From positions 6,076,001 through 6,140,000 of the forward strand of contig NZ_RDTE01000003.1 in assembly GCF_004125265.1 (NCBI RefSeq): a stretch of 64,000 nt of DNA. The letters run 5' to 3'. A program made the translations under genes and the position numbers. The number at the start of each line of letters is the position of its first letter. The first letter of the stretch is position 1. Under the pieces are notes generated by a model. It searched no databases. It worked only from the letters and a program-made list of their open reading frames with translations, and was not told the origin of the DNA. Shown here piece after piece: positions 17,806 to 27,217 of this stretch. The DNA comes from Streptomyces lydicus (GTDB lineage Bacteria; Actinomycetota; Actinomycetes; Streptomycetales; Streptomycetaceae).

Positions 17806-18143
17806 GGGCTCGTACTCTCGCAAGGGCCGGGGCGGCGGGGCCGCCGGCGGGTTGGGGGAACTCCACAGGTCACCGCGGGGCGCGCCCAGTGTCGCCGCAG
17901 GTCGCGCGCTACCACAAAACCGGCGTCCAAAGAGAGCCCGGGCCGTGATGAGCATCACGTGACCTGCAATGACGCCGCACGGCCCGCCCGAGCCCGGCAT
18001 TCTGGCGGTGATGCGGAACTCCTGTTCGGAACTCTCCAAGCGGGCCGGTCCGGCTTTGTCGCCGCCACACGATGATCTCCGGTGGTCCCCTGGACTAACG
18101 TCAGCGCGTCCCGTCCTGTCCCTCTCACACCCGCGGAGCCCCG
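17806..18143. other. intergenic region between permease 2 and bioY
   Basis: 338 bp without a convincing gene, holding the divergent promoters of permease 2 and bioY. The clearest element is the palindrome at 17944-17959. Close to bioY, TAACGT (about 18096-18101) could be a -10 box, but no matching -35 is convincing. Confidence 0.5.
17944..17959. promoter_or_regulatory. palindrome, candidate operator
   Basis: CGTGATG-AG-CATCACG: perfect 7-bp arms around a 2-bp centre, between the divergent permease 2 and bioY genes. It looks like a dimer-binding repressor site; the cognate regulator is unknown. Confidence 0.45.
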
Positions 18144-18740
18144 ATGAGCACTGCCGCTCTCTCTCGTCCTGGCGCTGTCCTCGCCGATCTGCTGCCGGCC
18201 GCCACCGCCTCCCGCGCCCGCGTCCGTGACGCCGCGCTGGTGCTCGGCGGCGCCGCGCTCACCGGTATCGCGGCCCAGATCGCCGTCCCGGTCCCCGGCT
18301 CCCCGGTCCCGGTCACCGGCCAGACCTTCGCCGCCCTCCTGGTCGGCGCCTCGCTCGGCGCGAGCCGCGGTGCGCTGTCGCTGGCGCTGTACGCCCTGGC
18401 GGGACTGGCGGGCCTGCCGTGGTTCGCCGGCGGCACCTCCGGAGCGGGCGGTGCCACCCTCGGCTACATCGTGGGCATGCTGCTCGCCGCCACCGTCGTG
18501 GGCGCGCTGGCCCGCCGCGGCGGCGACCGCGGGGTGCTGCGCACCGCCGCCACCATGGCCGCGGGCACCGCCGTGATCTACGCCGTCGGCGTCCCCTACC
18601 TGGCGCTGAGCACCGGCATGTCCCTCGGCCAGGCCGTCGCTGCCGGCCTGGTCCCGTTCCTGATCGGCGACGCCCTCAAGGCCGCGCTGGCCATGGGCGC
18701 GCTGCCCACGGCCTGGAAGCTGGCCGGGCGCCGCGGCTGA
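18144..18740 (+). CDS. bioY: biotin transporter substrate-binding subunit
   Basis: A 198-residue BioY protein, the biotin-binding S component of an ECF transporter, with about six hydrophobic helices. Diagnostic blocks: AAQIAVPVPGSPVPVTGQTF near residue 42, GASLGASRGALSLALYAL near 68, and GGATLGYIVGM near 102. The genes for the energising EcfA and EcfT subunits are not adjacent, so it either shares distant ones or works alone, as some BioY proteins can. The start ATG at 18144 has a CGGAG site. Flanked on both sides by minus-strand amino-acid permeases. Confidence 0.93.
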   Translation: MSTAALSRPGAVLADLLPAATASRARVRDAALVLGGAALTGIAAQIAVPVPGSPVPVTGQTFAALLVGASLGASRGALSLALYALAGLAGLPWFAGGTSGAGGATLGYIVGMLLAATVVGALARRGGDRGVLRTAATMAAGTAVIYAVGVPYLALSTGMSLGQAVAAGLVPFLIGDALKAALAMGALPTAWKLAGRRG

Positions 18741-18765
18741 GCGGGCCGCACACCGCACACGAAGA

Positions 18766-18810
18766 GGCCGGGCCCCGTGCGCACCCTGGCGGTGCGTACG
18801 GGGCCCGGCC
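18766..18810. terminator. bidirectional hairpin between bioY and permease 3
   Basis: 20-bp stem with one G-T pair (18766-18785 with 18791-18810), loop CTGGC, between the convergent stops of bioY (18740) and permease 3 (18830). Confidence 0.85.
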
Positions 18811-18829
18811 CCTTTGCGCGCTGCCTGTC

Positions 18830-20353
18830 TTACGCCCGGTCCGTCACCCCGGCGCCGGCGCCAGGGGCACCCGCCCCGTCCGCCCCGTCCACCGCGGCCG
18901 TCCGCGGCCGCCGCCGGTCCAGGAGCAGCCCGACCGCCAGCACCACCACGGCCGCGACCACCGACAGCACCATCTGCTGGCGTCCGTCCGGGTTGTAGAA
19001 CATGTAGCCGATGACGAAGACGATCAGCGCGATCGTCGCGTAGGTCAGCCACGGGTACAGCCACATCCGCACCGTCAGCCGCTCCGGCGTCTCCCGCTCG
19101 ATGACCCGGCGCATCCGCAGCTGCGAGAAGCAGATGACCAGCCACACGAACAGCGCCACCGCGCCCGACGAATTCAGCAGGAACTGGAAGATGGTGTCCT
19201 TCGAGGTGTAGCTGAAGATCGTCGCCACGAAGCCGAAGGCGACCGACGCCCAGATCGCGACCGCCGGCACCCCGCCCTTGTTGACGGTGGCGAACGACTT
19301 CGGCGCATCGCCGCGCTGTCCGAGCGAGAACGCCATCCGGGAGGCGGTGTAGAGCCCGGAGTTCAGACAGGACAGCACCGCGGTCAGCACCACGACGTCC
19401 ATCACGGTGCCCGCGTACGGAATGTCCAGCGACTCCAGCACGGCCACGTACGGGCTCTTCTCCACCGCCTTGGAGTTCCACGGCAGCAGCGTCACGATCA
19501 CCGCGATCGAGCCGAGGTAGAAGAGCGCGATCCGCCAGATGACGCTGTTGACGGCCTTGCGGACGGCCTGCACCGGGTTCGGTGCCTCGCTCGCCGCCAG
19601 CGTGACGATCTCGCTGCCCATGAAGGAGAAGACCACCAGCAGCATGCCGGAGAGGATCGCGCCGGGACCGTGCGGCAGGAACCCGCCGTGCCCGGTCAGG
19701 TTCTCCGTACCGACCGGGGCACCGCCCGGCGGCAGCCCGCATATCGCCAGCGCGCCCACCACGATGAAGACGACGATCGCGACGACCTTGATCCCGGCGA
19801 ACCAGAACTCGAACTCGCCGAACGACCCGACCGAGATCAGGTTGGTGCCGGTCAGCACGATCATCACCAGCAGCGCCCAGGCCCACTGCGGGACGGCCGG
19901 GACCCAGCCGGTGAGGATCGAGGCGGCCGCGGTCGCCTCGACGGCCAGCACGACCGACCAGAAGAACCAGTACAGCCAGCCGATCGTGAAGCCGGCCCAG
20001 CGGCCCATTGCCCGGTCCGCGTACGCGGAGAACGATCCCGAGGTGGGCGAGGCCGCGGCCATCTCGCCCAGCATCCGCATGACCAGCACGACCAGCAGAC
20101 CGGTCAGCGCATAGGAGAGCAGGATGCCGGGGCCGGCGGCCGCGATACCGGCGCCGGAGCCGACGAACAGGCCGGCGCCGATGACACCGCCGATGGCGAT
20201 CATCGACAGATGGCGGTTCTTGAGCCCTGCCTGCAGTCCGTCCTGCGACTGTCCCCCGGTGGGCCCGCCGCCGGGGGTGCCGGGGCCGGGGACCGAGGTG
20301 GAGGTGGGGGTGCCCCCTGCTCCTGGAGAGCTCGGGGAAGGGTGCGCGCCCAT
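18830..20353 (-). CDS. APC-family amino-acid permease 3
   Basis: A 507-residue permease of the same branch as copies 1 and 2 (LKNRHLSMIAIGGVIGAGLF near residue 44). It has a longer, Pro/Gly/Ser-rich N-terminal cytoplasmic tail (residues 1-42) and ends in an Ala/Gly-rich tail. The loop after TM6 reads GSEIVTLAASEAPNP, unlike the ETVTIAAAES of copies 1 and 2, so substrate or gating may differ. The ATG at 20353 has AGGACGG upstream. The 5' region (20354-20470) is AT-richer than average and probably holds its promoter. Confidence 0.9.
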   Translation of the reverse strand: MGAHPSPSSPGAGGTPTSTSVPGPGTPGGGPTGGQSQDGLQAGLKNRHLSMIAIGGVIGAGLFVGSGAGIAAAGPGILLSYALTGLLVVLVMRMLGEMAAASPTSGSFSAYADRAMGRWAGFTIGWLYWFFWSVVLAVEATAAASILTGWVPAVPQWAWALLVMIVLTGTNLISVGSFGEFEFWFAGIKVVAIVVFIVVGALAICGLPPGGAPVGTENLTGHGGFLPHGPGAILSGMLLVVFSFMGSEIVTLAASEAPNPVQAVRKAVNSVIWRIALFYLGSIAVIVTLLPWNSKAVEKSPYVAVLESLDIPYAGTVMDVVVLTAVLSCLNSGLYTASRMAFSLGQRGDAPKSFATVNKGGVPAVAIWASVAFGFVATIFSYTSKDTIFQFLLNSSGAVALFVWLVICFSQLRMRRVIERETPERLTVRMWLYPWLTYATIALIVFVIGYMFYNPDGRQQMVLSVVAAVVVLAVGLLLDRRRPRTAAVDGADGAGAPGAGAGVTDRA

Positions 20354-20550
20354 GTGACCGTCCTTCGTGCGTTCGCGGATGGATCCCCCGCATTAGATCT
20401 TCGTTAACCGTTGATTGGAAGGTCTGCAGTCGGATTGTTGTGTGAAACCCGGGATGGTTTCGCGCTGTGCTTGCGTACGGAAGGCAGAGAGTCGCTTTCT
20501 GTGCACACAGCCCGCAAGACCCAGCGGCGCCTACCCGCCGCCGCACATGT

Positions 20551-20556
20551 CACACT
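20551..20556 (+). promoter_or_regulatory. possible -10 box for leaderless rpiB
   Basis: CACACT ends 6 nt before the rpiB ATG and no ribosome-binding site is visible. It departs from TANNNT at the first base, so this is weaker than the matching cases at 561, 33399, 39117 and 49017. Confidence 0.3.
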
Positions 20557-20562
20557 CATCGC

Positions 20563-21048
<486 letters not shown>

Positions 21049-21121
21049 CCCCCCCCGTACATCCCGTCGCCCGCCCGCCCCGGCCGCCGGGGCGGGCGGG
21101 CGCGCCCACTGGAGGACACCC

Positions 21122-21940
21122 GTGCCCGAGGGGCATACGATCCACCGCCTCGCCCTGGACCACCGCGCACGCTTCGAGGGCGCACCGGTACGGGTGAGCA
21201 GCCCCCAGGGCAAGTTCGCGGACGGCGCGGCGCTCGTCGACCGGCAGGTCATGACCACCGCCGAGGCGCACGGCAAACATCTCTTCCTCGGCTTCGGCGT
21301 GGACCGCTGGATCCATGTCCACCTCGGCCTGTTCGGCAAGCTCGGCTTCGGCCCGGCCCCCGCCCCGCCGCCCACCGACACGGTGCGCCTCCGGCTCGCG
21401 AACCCGGCCGCCTACGCGGACCTCCGCGGCCCCACCACCTGCGCACTGATCACCGACGACGAGAAGCACGCGATACACGACCGGCTGGGCCCCGACCCGC
21501 TGCGCCCCGGGGACGACGGCAGCCGCGCCTGGCAGCGGATCTCCCGCAGCCGTACGACGATCGCGGCGCTGCTGCTCGACCAGAAGATCATCGCCGGGGT
21601 CGGCAACGTCTACCGCGCCGAGGTCCTCTTCCGCCACCACATCGACCCCTACCGCCCCGGCCGCGACCTCACCCGCACCGAATGGGACGCGATCTGGGCC
21701 GACCTGGTGTTCCTGATGGCCCAGGGCGTCAGGGACAACCGGATCGACACCGTCCGCCCGGAACACCTGCCGGAGGCCATGGGCCGCCCGCCCCGGGTCG
21801 ATGACCACGGCGGCGAGGTCTACGTCTACCGCCGGGCCCACCAGCACTGCCACCTCTGCGGCAGCGAGATCCGCACCGCGGGGCTCGCCGCCCGCAACCT
21901 CTTCTGGTGCCCGGGCTGCCAGCCCTCCACCGGCGGCTGA
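21122..21940 (+). CDS. Fpg/Nei-family DNA glycosylase (endonuclease VIII-like)
   Basis: A 272-residue DNA glycosylase/AP lyase that removes oxidised bases. The GTG-initiated N-terminus PEGHTIHRLA gives the catalytic Pro2-Glu3 pair; PEGHT rather than PELPE places it on the Nei (endonuclease VIII) side. The helix-two-turn-helix LLLDQKIIAGVGNVYRAEVL (about residues 153-172) and a C-terminal zinc finger (CHLCGS ... WCPGCQ) are intact. GGAGG lies 8 nt before the start. The coding end overlaps a small hairpin (CCGGCGG / CCGCCGG, 21930-21947) that may help end transcription toward the convergent Eis-like gene. Confidence 0.92.
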   Translation: MPEGHTIHRLALDHRARFEGAPVRVSSPQGKFADGAALVDRQVMTTAEAHGKHLFLGFGVDRWIHVHLGLFGKLGFGPAPAPPPTDTVRLRLANPAAYADLRGPTTCALITDDEKHAIHDRLGPDPLRPGDDGSRAWQRISRSRTTIAALLLDQKIIAGVGNVYRAEVLFRHHIDPYRPGRDLTRTEWDAIWADLVFLMAQGVRDNRIDTVRPEHLPEAMGRPPRVDDHGGEVYVYRRAHQHCHLCGSEIRTAGLAARNLFWCPGCQPSTGG

Positions 21941-21965
21941 CCGCCGGGGCGGGCCGGACCGTTCC

Positions 21966-23195
21966 TCAGAACCCGTGCGGCAGCCAGGGCGCCACCTGTG
22001 ACCCGAAGGCCCGCGAGGCCGCCGCCGACGCACCGGACCGCAGCTCGCGCACCCGCCCCGCCGCCGCCAGCGCGAGCAGCGAGAACCCGCCCAGATAGGC
22101 CGAGCCCAGCTCCCGTACCGACAGCGCCAGATCGGCCGGGGCCGCGGTCCGCTCGCAGACCGCGCCCTGCGCGTCGCCGGACAGCCGCCAACGCCCCTCG
22201 TTCCAGGGGCAGAACGGGTCCGAGACCTCCAGCACGACGTCCACCGGCGTGAGGTACGTCCGCGCCGCCAGCGCCGCGCCCACCTCCACCGGGCGGACGA
22301 ACAACGACTCCTGCAGCCGGATGCCGCACCGCCGCATGTCCGGTACGAGATGCAGCAGCGCGTCGTCCACCGGCCGGCCGGGCACCGACACCGACGTCGT
22401 CAGGTCGATCCCGAACAGAAAGCGCCACAGCGCCGCGTACCCCACCGGGTCCAGCGCCTCGACGTCCCGGACCAGCACCGTCCCCGCCGGCCCGGCGTGG
22501 TCGTGCTCCGGCTTCACCGCGAAGCGCGCGTACCCCACCACCTCGCCGGCCGCCTCGGCCACCACGCACTGCAGCACCCCCGCCCCGTCCCGCCGGTCCG
22601 GCTCGTCCAGCACGGGCAGCCGCTCCCAGCCGGGCCGCCGGGCCAGCATCCCGGGCCGGCCGGGCACCAGACGGGCGTAGACCCGCTCGCAGTCGGCCAC
22701 CGCGGCCGCCGGATCGACCAGCCGCAGCCGTACGTCCTCCACGCCGGGCAAGTCGGGGGCGGGCAGCCGCACGGTGTCCACGGCCAGCTCCATGTCCTGG
22801 GTCGCGGGCCCGTAGCCGAACCGGCCGTAGATCGCCGGTTCGGAGGCGGTCAGCACCGCCAGCGGCTCACCGCGCTCGCGGACGTCCGTCAGCTGGTGCC
22901 GCATCATCGACCGCAGCAGGCCGCGGCGGCGGTGCGTGGCGTGCACGCTCACCGCCGTCACGCCGGCCACCGGCACCTCGGCCCCGCCCGGCACCGTCAG
23001 CCCGAAGGAGAAGGCCCCCGCCGTGCCGACACAGTCGCCGTCGTCCCAGATGGCCAGGGCCCGTTCGACCTCGGTGAGGGCACGCCGGAGCGCATGGAGC
23101 TCCCCGGACGGCGGCACCCCGCCGAACGCCCGCTCCAGCACGTTCGACCAGTCGTCCCACTCGGTGTCCCGCAATATCCGCAATTCGCTCGCCAT
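21966..23195 (-). CDS. Eis-like GNAT N-acetyltransferase
   Basis: A 409-residue protein with the two fused GNAT-like domains plus sterol-carrier-like C-terminal domain of the Eis family. The acetyl-CoA loop RRRGLLRSMMRHQL follows VTAVSVHATHRRRG (about residues 79-96). The conserved Tyr of AIYGRFGYGPAT (near 122-133) fits the general acid, and the chain ends in a C-terminal Phe (PHGF), whose carboxylate is the catalytic base in studied Eis proteins. Eis enzymes acetylate aminoglycosides and other amines; the natural substrate here is unknown. ATG start at 23195. No signal peptide. Confidence 0.88.
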   Translation of the reverse strand: MASELRILRDTEWDDWSNVLERAFGGVPPSGELHALRRALTEVERALAIWDDGDCVGTAGAFSFGLTVPGGAEVPVAGVTAVSVHATHRRRGLLRSMMRHQLTDVRERGEPLAVLTASEPAIYGRFGYGPATQDMELAVDTVRLPAPDLPGVEDVRLRLVDPAAAVADCERVYARLVPGRPGMLARRPGWERLPVLDEPDRRDGAGVLQCVVAEAAGEVVGYARFAVKPEHDHAGPAGTVLVRDVEALDPVGYAALWRFLFGIDLTTSVSVPGRPVDDALLHLVPDMRRCGIRLQESLFVRPVEVGAALAARTYLTPVDVVLEVSDPFCPWNEGRWRLSGDAQGAVCERTAAPADLALSVRELGSAYLGGFSLLALAAAGRVRELRSGASAAASRAFGSQVAPWLPHGF

Positions 23196-23322
23196 GGCCC
23201 ATGCCTAGCAGGGCGCCCTCCGGCCGCGCGACCGCATTTCGAACGGCGTTTCCCGGCTATTCTCCGGGGCGACGTGCGGCGAATCGACGCGCCGCCGAAC
23301 GGGTGGATAAGGTCCCAGAACA

Positions 23323-24468
23323 ATGACAACCGGCCAGGGAACGGAAGCCCTGACGGCCCGGGTGCACAAAGGCCTGCACCGGGCCCGCATCGGCGTGCGC
23401 AAGGCGGGCGTGGACTACTTCCGCGGCGACGGCTCCGACCGGTTCGCGCTGGCCGTCCTCCTCCTGGCCATACCCGCCCTCGCCGCGGGCACCCTCGGAT
23501 GGCCCGAATGGATCGCCCCGACGGCGCTGGTCCTCCCGGTCATCGCCGGCGGACTGCTGCTGCGGCCGGCCAACCTCCTGATCCTGTACGCCGCTTCCGC
23601 GGCCGCGCTGGTCGTCGAGGCCGCGCTGTTCGGCCCGTACGACAAAGGGCCGGAACGGATCACTCCGGGCACGGTCCTGGTCGTCGCCGCGGTCGGGTTC
23701 GCCGGCCTGCTGATCGCCCAGTTCCGCAGCCGGGTCGGGGTGCCCTGGCGGCGCGGCGGCACCATGCTCTTCGACCTGCGCGAACGGATCCGGGTCCAGA
23801 GCACGCTGCCGGCGCTCCCCGAGGGCTGGCACCACGAGATGGCGCTGCGCCCGGCCGGCGGCCAGTTCTTCTCCGGCGACTTCGTGGTGGCCTCCCGCAC
23901 CCACGGCGGCCAGATCCTCGAAGTGGTGCTGACCGATGTCTCCGGCAAGGGCATGGACGCGGCCTCCCGCGCGCTGCTGCTGTCCGGCGCCTTCGGCGGC
24001 CTGCTCGGCTCGCTGCCGCCGCACGGCTTCCTGCCCGCCGCCAACGGCTATCTGCTGCGCCAGGACTGGGACGAGGGGTTCGCCACCTCCATCCATCTCG
24101 TGCTCGACCTGGAGTCCGGCGACTACGAACTCCTCTCCGCAGGACATCTGCCGGCCCTCCAGCTCAGCGCCGGCAGCGGCCGCTGGGAGGAGAAGCCGGG
24201 GGAGGGGCCGCTGCTCGGCGTCTTCGACGGCGCCCAGTTCGACCCGGTCAAGGGGAGGCTGCGGCCGGGCGATGTCCTGATGCTGTTCACCGACGGCCTG
24301 GTCGAGTCCGCCGACCGCGATATCGCCGAGGGCATCGACCGGCTGACCGGCGAGGCCGACCGCTATGTCGCCAGTGGTTTCGCCGGGGCCGCCTGGCATC
24401 TGATCGAGGCCGTCGCCAAGGACGTCAACGACGACCGCGCGCTGCTGCTGATCTGCCGGGACGCGTAA
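23323..24468 (+). CDS. membrane-anchored SpoIIE/RsbU-type PP2C phosphatase
   Basis: A 381-residue protein. Residues about 40-135 contain three or four membrane helices; the rest is a cytoplasmic SpoIIE/RsbU PP2C domain that should dephosphorylate an anti-anti-sigma factor (STAS protein). Metal-site motifs: FFSGDFVVAS (usual GGDWYD, so altered), VLTDVSGKGMDAA, LFTDGLVESADRDI and NDDRALLLI. No PAS, GAF or kinase domain is present, so signal input would have to come through the membrane helices. No partner STAS gene is adjacent. Only a weak AAGG ribosome site precedes the ATG at 23323. Confidence 0.88.
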   Translation: MTTGQGTEALTARVHKGLHRARIGVRKAGVDYFRGDGSDRFALAVLLLAIPALAAGTLGWPEWIAPTALVLPVIAGGLLLRPANLLILYAASAAALVVEAALFGPYDKGPERITPGTVLVVAAVGFAGLLIAQFRSRVGVPWRRGGTMLFDLRERIRVQSTLPALPEGWHHEMALRPAGGQFFSGDFVVASRTHGGQILEVVLTDVSGKGMDAASRALLLSGAFGGLLGSLPPHGFLPAANGYLLRQDWDEGFATSIHLVLDLESGDYELLSAGHLPALQLSAGSGRWEEKPGEGPLLGVFDGAQFDPVKGRLRPGDVLMLFTDGLVESADRDIAEGIDRLTGEADRYVASGFAGAAWHLIEAVAKDVNDDRALLLICRDA

Positions 24469-24546
24469 CACGGAGACGGGTCACACGAGGACGCGTCACA
24501 CGAGGGGGCCGGCGCCCGGGGCGGACTCCCTGCCGGCGCCCAAGGC

Positions 24547-24579
24547 GGGCGTCCCGCCGGCAGCCATGGAAGGACGCCC
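24547..24579. terminator. hairpin between convergent phosphatase and acyltransferase genes
   Basis: 8-bp stem GGGCGTCC / GGACGCCC around a 17-nt loop, with a second GGCGCC-based hairpin just upstream (about 24512-24541). Modest, but it sits between two convergent genes. Confidence 0.4.
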
Positions 24580-24603
24580 GGCCGCCGCCGCGACGGCGCG
24601 CGT

Positions 24604-25782
24604 TCATGCGCTGACGCGGGCCCGCGCCGTGTCGGCCGGATCCTTCCGGAACGCCCAGGCCATCGTCGGCTCCATCGCGAAGCGGAACACCCTGCGGACC
24701 GGTGGGGTGCACAGGGCCGTCACGATGGCTCCCGCGAGCAGGGTGACCGCGATCTCGCCGAGCGGCGAGTGCAGCCACTTGTAGTCGTCGAACCAGCCCC
24801 AGAACCGCGAGCCCTTGGCCAGGAAGCCGTGCAGCAGATAGCCGTACAGCGTCCCGGCGCCCAGCACCGTGAACCAGGTCCGCCGGGTCGGCACCCAGGA
24901 GAAGAAACAGGCCGTCATCACGATCGAGCAGCCGAAGAGCGCCAGCGTCATCACCACGCCGATCCACCAGGTGGTGCCCAACTCCTGGGCGCTGTCGCGG
25001 TGGTAGAACCACGCCGAGCTCATCCGCGGCGCCGCCCAGTAGGCCATCACCAGCGCAGCGGCGAAGACCGGCAGCGAGGCGATCCGCACGGCCCGCCGCT
25101 GCACCATCGTGAAGTGCTCGGGCCGCAGCGCCAGTCCCAGGACGAAGAACGGGAGGAACTGCAGCACCCGCTGGAGGTCCAGGTCGTCGCCGATGTCGGG
25201 GGACACGGACGCCATGACGGCGATCGCCACCGCGAGCGGAATCGGCCAGCGCACGATCTTCCACAGCGGGGTGGTCAGCCGCCAGATGAACAGGGCCACC
25301 AGGAACCACGTCAGGAACCAGGGGTCGAGAAGGCTGATGGGGTGCCCGGGATCGTCGTCCGCCCAGCGCTTGAAGAACGCATAGGCGGTCTCGAAGAGGA
25401 CGTAGGGGACCGCGACCCCGGTGACCAGCCGCTGCAGCCGGTCCTTGCGCATGTCGAAGCTGCGCGAGAAGTAGCCGGAAATGATGATGAAGGCCGGCAT
25501 GTGGAAGGTGTAGACGGTCATGTAGAGCGCCTCGGCGGCGCGACTGCCGTCGGTCAGCGGCTCCCATGCGTGCCCCATCGCCACCAGCACGATGGCCAGG
25601 TACTTCGCGTTGTCGAAGAACGCGTTGCGGCCCGCGCTCTTGGGTGCGGGTGGCGCCGCGCCCTCGGCACCCTCGGCGCCGTCCGCGCCGGACGACCGGT
25701 CCGTGGGCTCCGGCCGGTCGGTGCCCTCCGCCGCCCGGGCAGGGGGAAGTTCGGTGCGCGGTTTCGGGGCAGCGGGAAACAT
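24604..25782 (-). CDS. membrane acyltransferase family 3 protein
   Basis: An integral-membrane acyltransferase (Acyl_transf_3 type) of about 392 residues with roughly ten hydrophobic helices. The signature near the start, RNAFFDNAKYLAIVLVAMGH, carries the conserved His, and RRTWFTVLGAGTLYGYLLHG is the usual late segment. Such proteins O-acetylate or acylate sugars or polymers on the outer face; the acceptor is unknown. An N-terminal Pro/Ala/Glu-rich tail precedes the first helix. The start is uncertain: the ATG at 25782 has no ribosome site, and an in-frame ATG at 25887 would add 35 residues with codon use unlike the gene. I prefer the shorter form. Confidence 0.82.
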   Translation of the reverse strand: MFPAAPKPRTELPPARAAEGTDRPEPTDRSSGADGAEGAEGAAPPAPKSAGRNAFFDNAKYLAIVLVAMGHAWEPLTDGSRAAEALYMTVYTFHMPAFIIISGYFSRSFDMRKDRLQRLVTGVAVPYVLFETAYAFFKRWADDDPGHPISLLDPWFLTWFLVALFIWRLTTPLWKIVRWPIPLAVAIAVMASVSPDIGDDLDLQRVLQFLPFFVLGLALRPEHFTMVQRRAVRIASLPVFAAALVMAYWAAPRMSSAWFYHRDSAQELGTTWWIGVVMTLALFGCSIVMTACFFSWVPTRRTWFTVLGAGTLYGYLLHGFLAKGSRFWGWFDDYKWLHSPLGEIAVTLLAGAIVTALCTPPVRRVFRFAMEPTMAWAFRKDPADTARARVSA

Positions 25783-26399
25783 TGGAGGCACGATAGCGGC
25801 GGTCGGCGAATGCGTAAAACCGCCTCTGAGCCATTCCCCTTTTTCCTTGGGTTCCGCCGCGGACGGGGCACGGATAAAGTCCGCCATCGCTGCGGAGGGC
25901 TCACACCAGCCCTGTCCGGTTCGCCCCCTATCGTCACCCCAAATCGCCCTGTAACCCCCGCAAACGACTCGGGGGGAATGTCCGATTCCTTGGTCTTATG
26001 TCCGAACGCTAATACGCCTTGATGGCGCACTTCAGGGCAGTGACGGATGCCACGGACGGGAATTCCCCATGGCCGGAAAACGATCAGAATGCCCGGGCGG
26101 AATGGCCGTGGTGCGCTGTGGTGGAATTCCGACGCCGTGTCAGGCGGAGAAATTCCCGGCGCCGGCCCGGCATGGCGTGCTCCGTCCGCCCGTGGCCGCC
26201 CCGCGGACGCCGCCGCGCCGCCCGCGCGTCACCCTGCCGCAGCGCCGTGGCCACCATCGGCTGGAATCGGGCAAAGCGTTGGCCGATGATTCGTCACCGG
26301 CCTGCAGTGGGCATGGAGTTGGTGGCACGATGGGTGCAGGGGGGTATGCGCGGCATGCCCCCGGGCCGGTGAGGCGTTCCGACCGAGGGTGTGATCAGT
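25783..26399. other. gene-poor region upstream of the acyltransferase and the small membrane protein
   Basis: About 617 bp without a convincing gene. The part at 25900-26100 has lower GC and scattered T/A runs, as expected for promoters. TTGGTC (about 25993) with TAATAC or TACGCC about 14-17 bp on is a possible rightward promoter, at low confidence. Confidence 0.5.
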
Positions 26400-26594
26400 G
26401 TGGCTCTTTCGCTGTCAGTGGTGCTGATGTTGGGGATCATTCTGATCGTCCTGATCAGAGGGAAGTCGATCAAGGCGGGTCCGGCGTTCGTCGCCATACT
26501 GTTCGGCTTCTTCCTCGCCTCCACGGGCATGGCCCCGTCGATCAACAGGTTCCTCAACTCGATTGCGAACACCATCAACCACATCACCTTCTAG
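26400..26594 (+). CDS. small hydrophobic protein, unknown function
   Basis: A 64-residue protein made of two hydrophobic segments, about residues 2-19 (LSLSVVLMLGIILIVLI) and 28-44, separated by a short basic turn (RGKSIKAG), then a polar tail SINRFLNSIANTINHITF that can form an amphipathic helix. The GTG at 26400 is preferred over the GTG at 26391 because GAGGG lies 10 nt before it but only 1 nt before the other. Codon use fits a real gene. I recognise no family; similar small membrane proteins occur in streptomycetes. A role cannot be assigned. Confidence 0.65.
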   Translation: MALSLSVVLMLGIILIVLIRGKSIKAGPAFVAILFGFFLASTGMAPSINRFLNSIANTINHITF

Positions 26595-26645
26595 GCGGTC
26601 CGCCTCCGGGTGTCCGCCGGCCCCGTGCCGGGCGCTGCACGGGGT

Positions 26646-27032
26646 TCAGCCCTCCGACGCCTCGTCGCCCCCGGTCCGCGCCACTGCCTCGCGTACGGCT
26701 TCCTCGCTCCGCCCCACCAGTGCCGAACCGTCGTCCGCCGTGATGATCGGCCGCTGGATCAGCCGGGGGTGTGCCGCCAGCGCCGCGATCCACCGCTCGC
26801 GCGCGGCGTCGGTGCGCTCCCACTGCGCGAGGCCCAGCTCCTTGGCCTCGCTCTCCTGGGTCCGGGTGATGTCCCAGGGCTCCAGGCCCAGTCGCGTCAG
26901 CACGCCGCGCAGGTCATCGGCGCTCGGCGGGTCCTCGAGGTACTTGCGCACGGTGTAGTGGGCGCCCTCTTCGTCCAGGATCTCCACGGCCGAACGGCAC
27001 TTGGAGCACGAGGGGTTGAGCCAGATTTCCAT
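26646..27032 (-). CDS. ArsC/Spx-fold thioredoxin-like protein (arsenate reductase family)
   Basis: A 128-residue protein of the ArsC/Spx family. The N-terminus MEIWLNPSCSKCRSAVEIL has the active-site Cys in a C-S-K-C arrangement, followed by the typical YTVRKYLEDPPS and, later, LIQRPIITADDGSALVGR, the conserved Arg-Pro-Ile segment. In this family the protein may reduce arsenate with a small thiol, or may have another redox role; no ars operon genes are adjacent. The start at 27032 has AAGG 8 nt upstream; a GTG at 27041 would add three residues. tRNA-Gly lies 114 bp upstream. Confidence 0.88.
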   Translation of the reverse strand: MEIWLNPSCSKCRSAVEILDEEGAHYTVRKYLEDPPSADDLRGVLTRLGLEPWDITRTQESEAKELGLAQWERTDAARERWIAALAAHPRLIQRPIITADDGSALVGRSEEAVREAVARTGGDEASEG

Positions 27033-27146
27033 GCGGGCCACCTTATGGGGGCCGCGGCCCCGGCGCGAAGGGGTGTGCGGACACCCGGTGGCGCATTCCG
27101 GAAAGCGGAAAACCCCAGGCCATCCGGCCCGGGGTTTCCTGGTGAG

Positions 27147-27217
27147 AGCGGGCGACGGGAATCGAACCCGCGTAGCTAGTTTGGAAGACTAGGGCTCTAC
27201 CATTGAGCTACGCCCGC
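27147..27217 (-). tRNA. tRNA-Gly (anticodon TCC)
   Basis: Full cloverleaf on the minus strand: 7-bp acceptor GCGGGCG / CGCCCGC, D arm with AATGGTA loop, anticodon stem CTAGT/ACTAG with loop CTTCCAA (TCC), T arm with TTCGATT. Discriminator base T; no CCA encoded. Confidence 0.97.
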
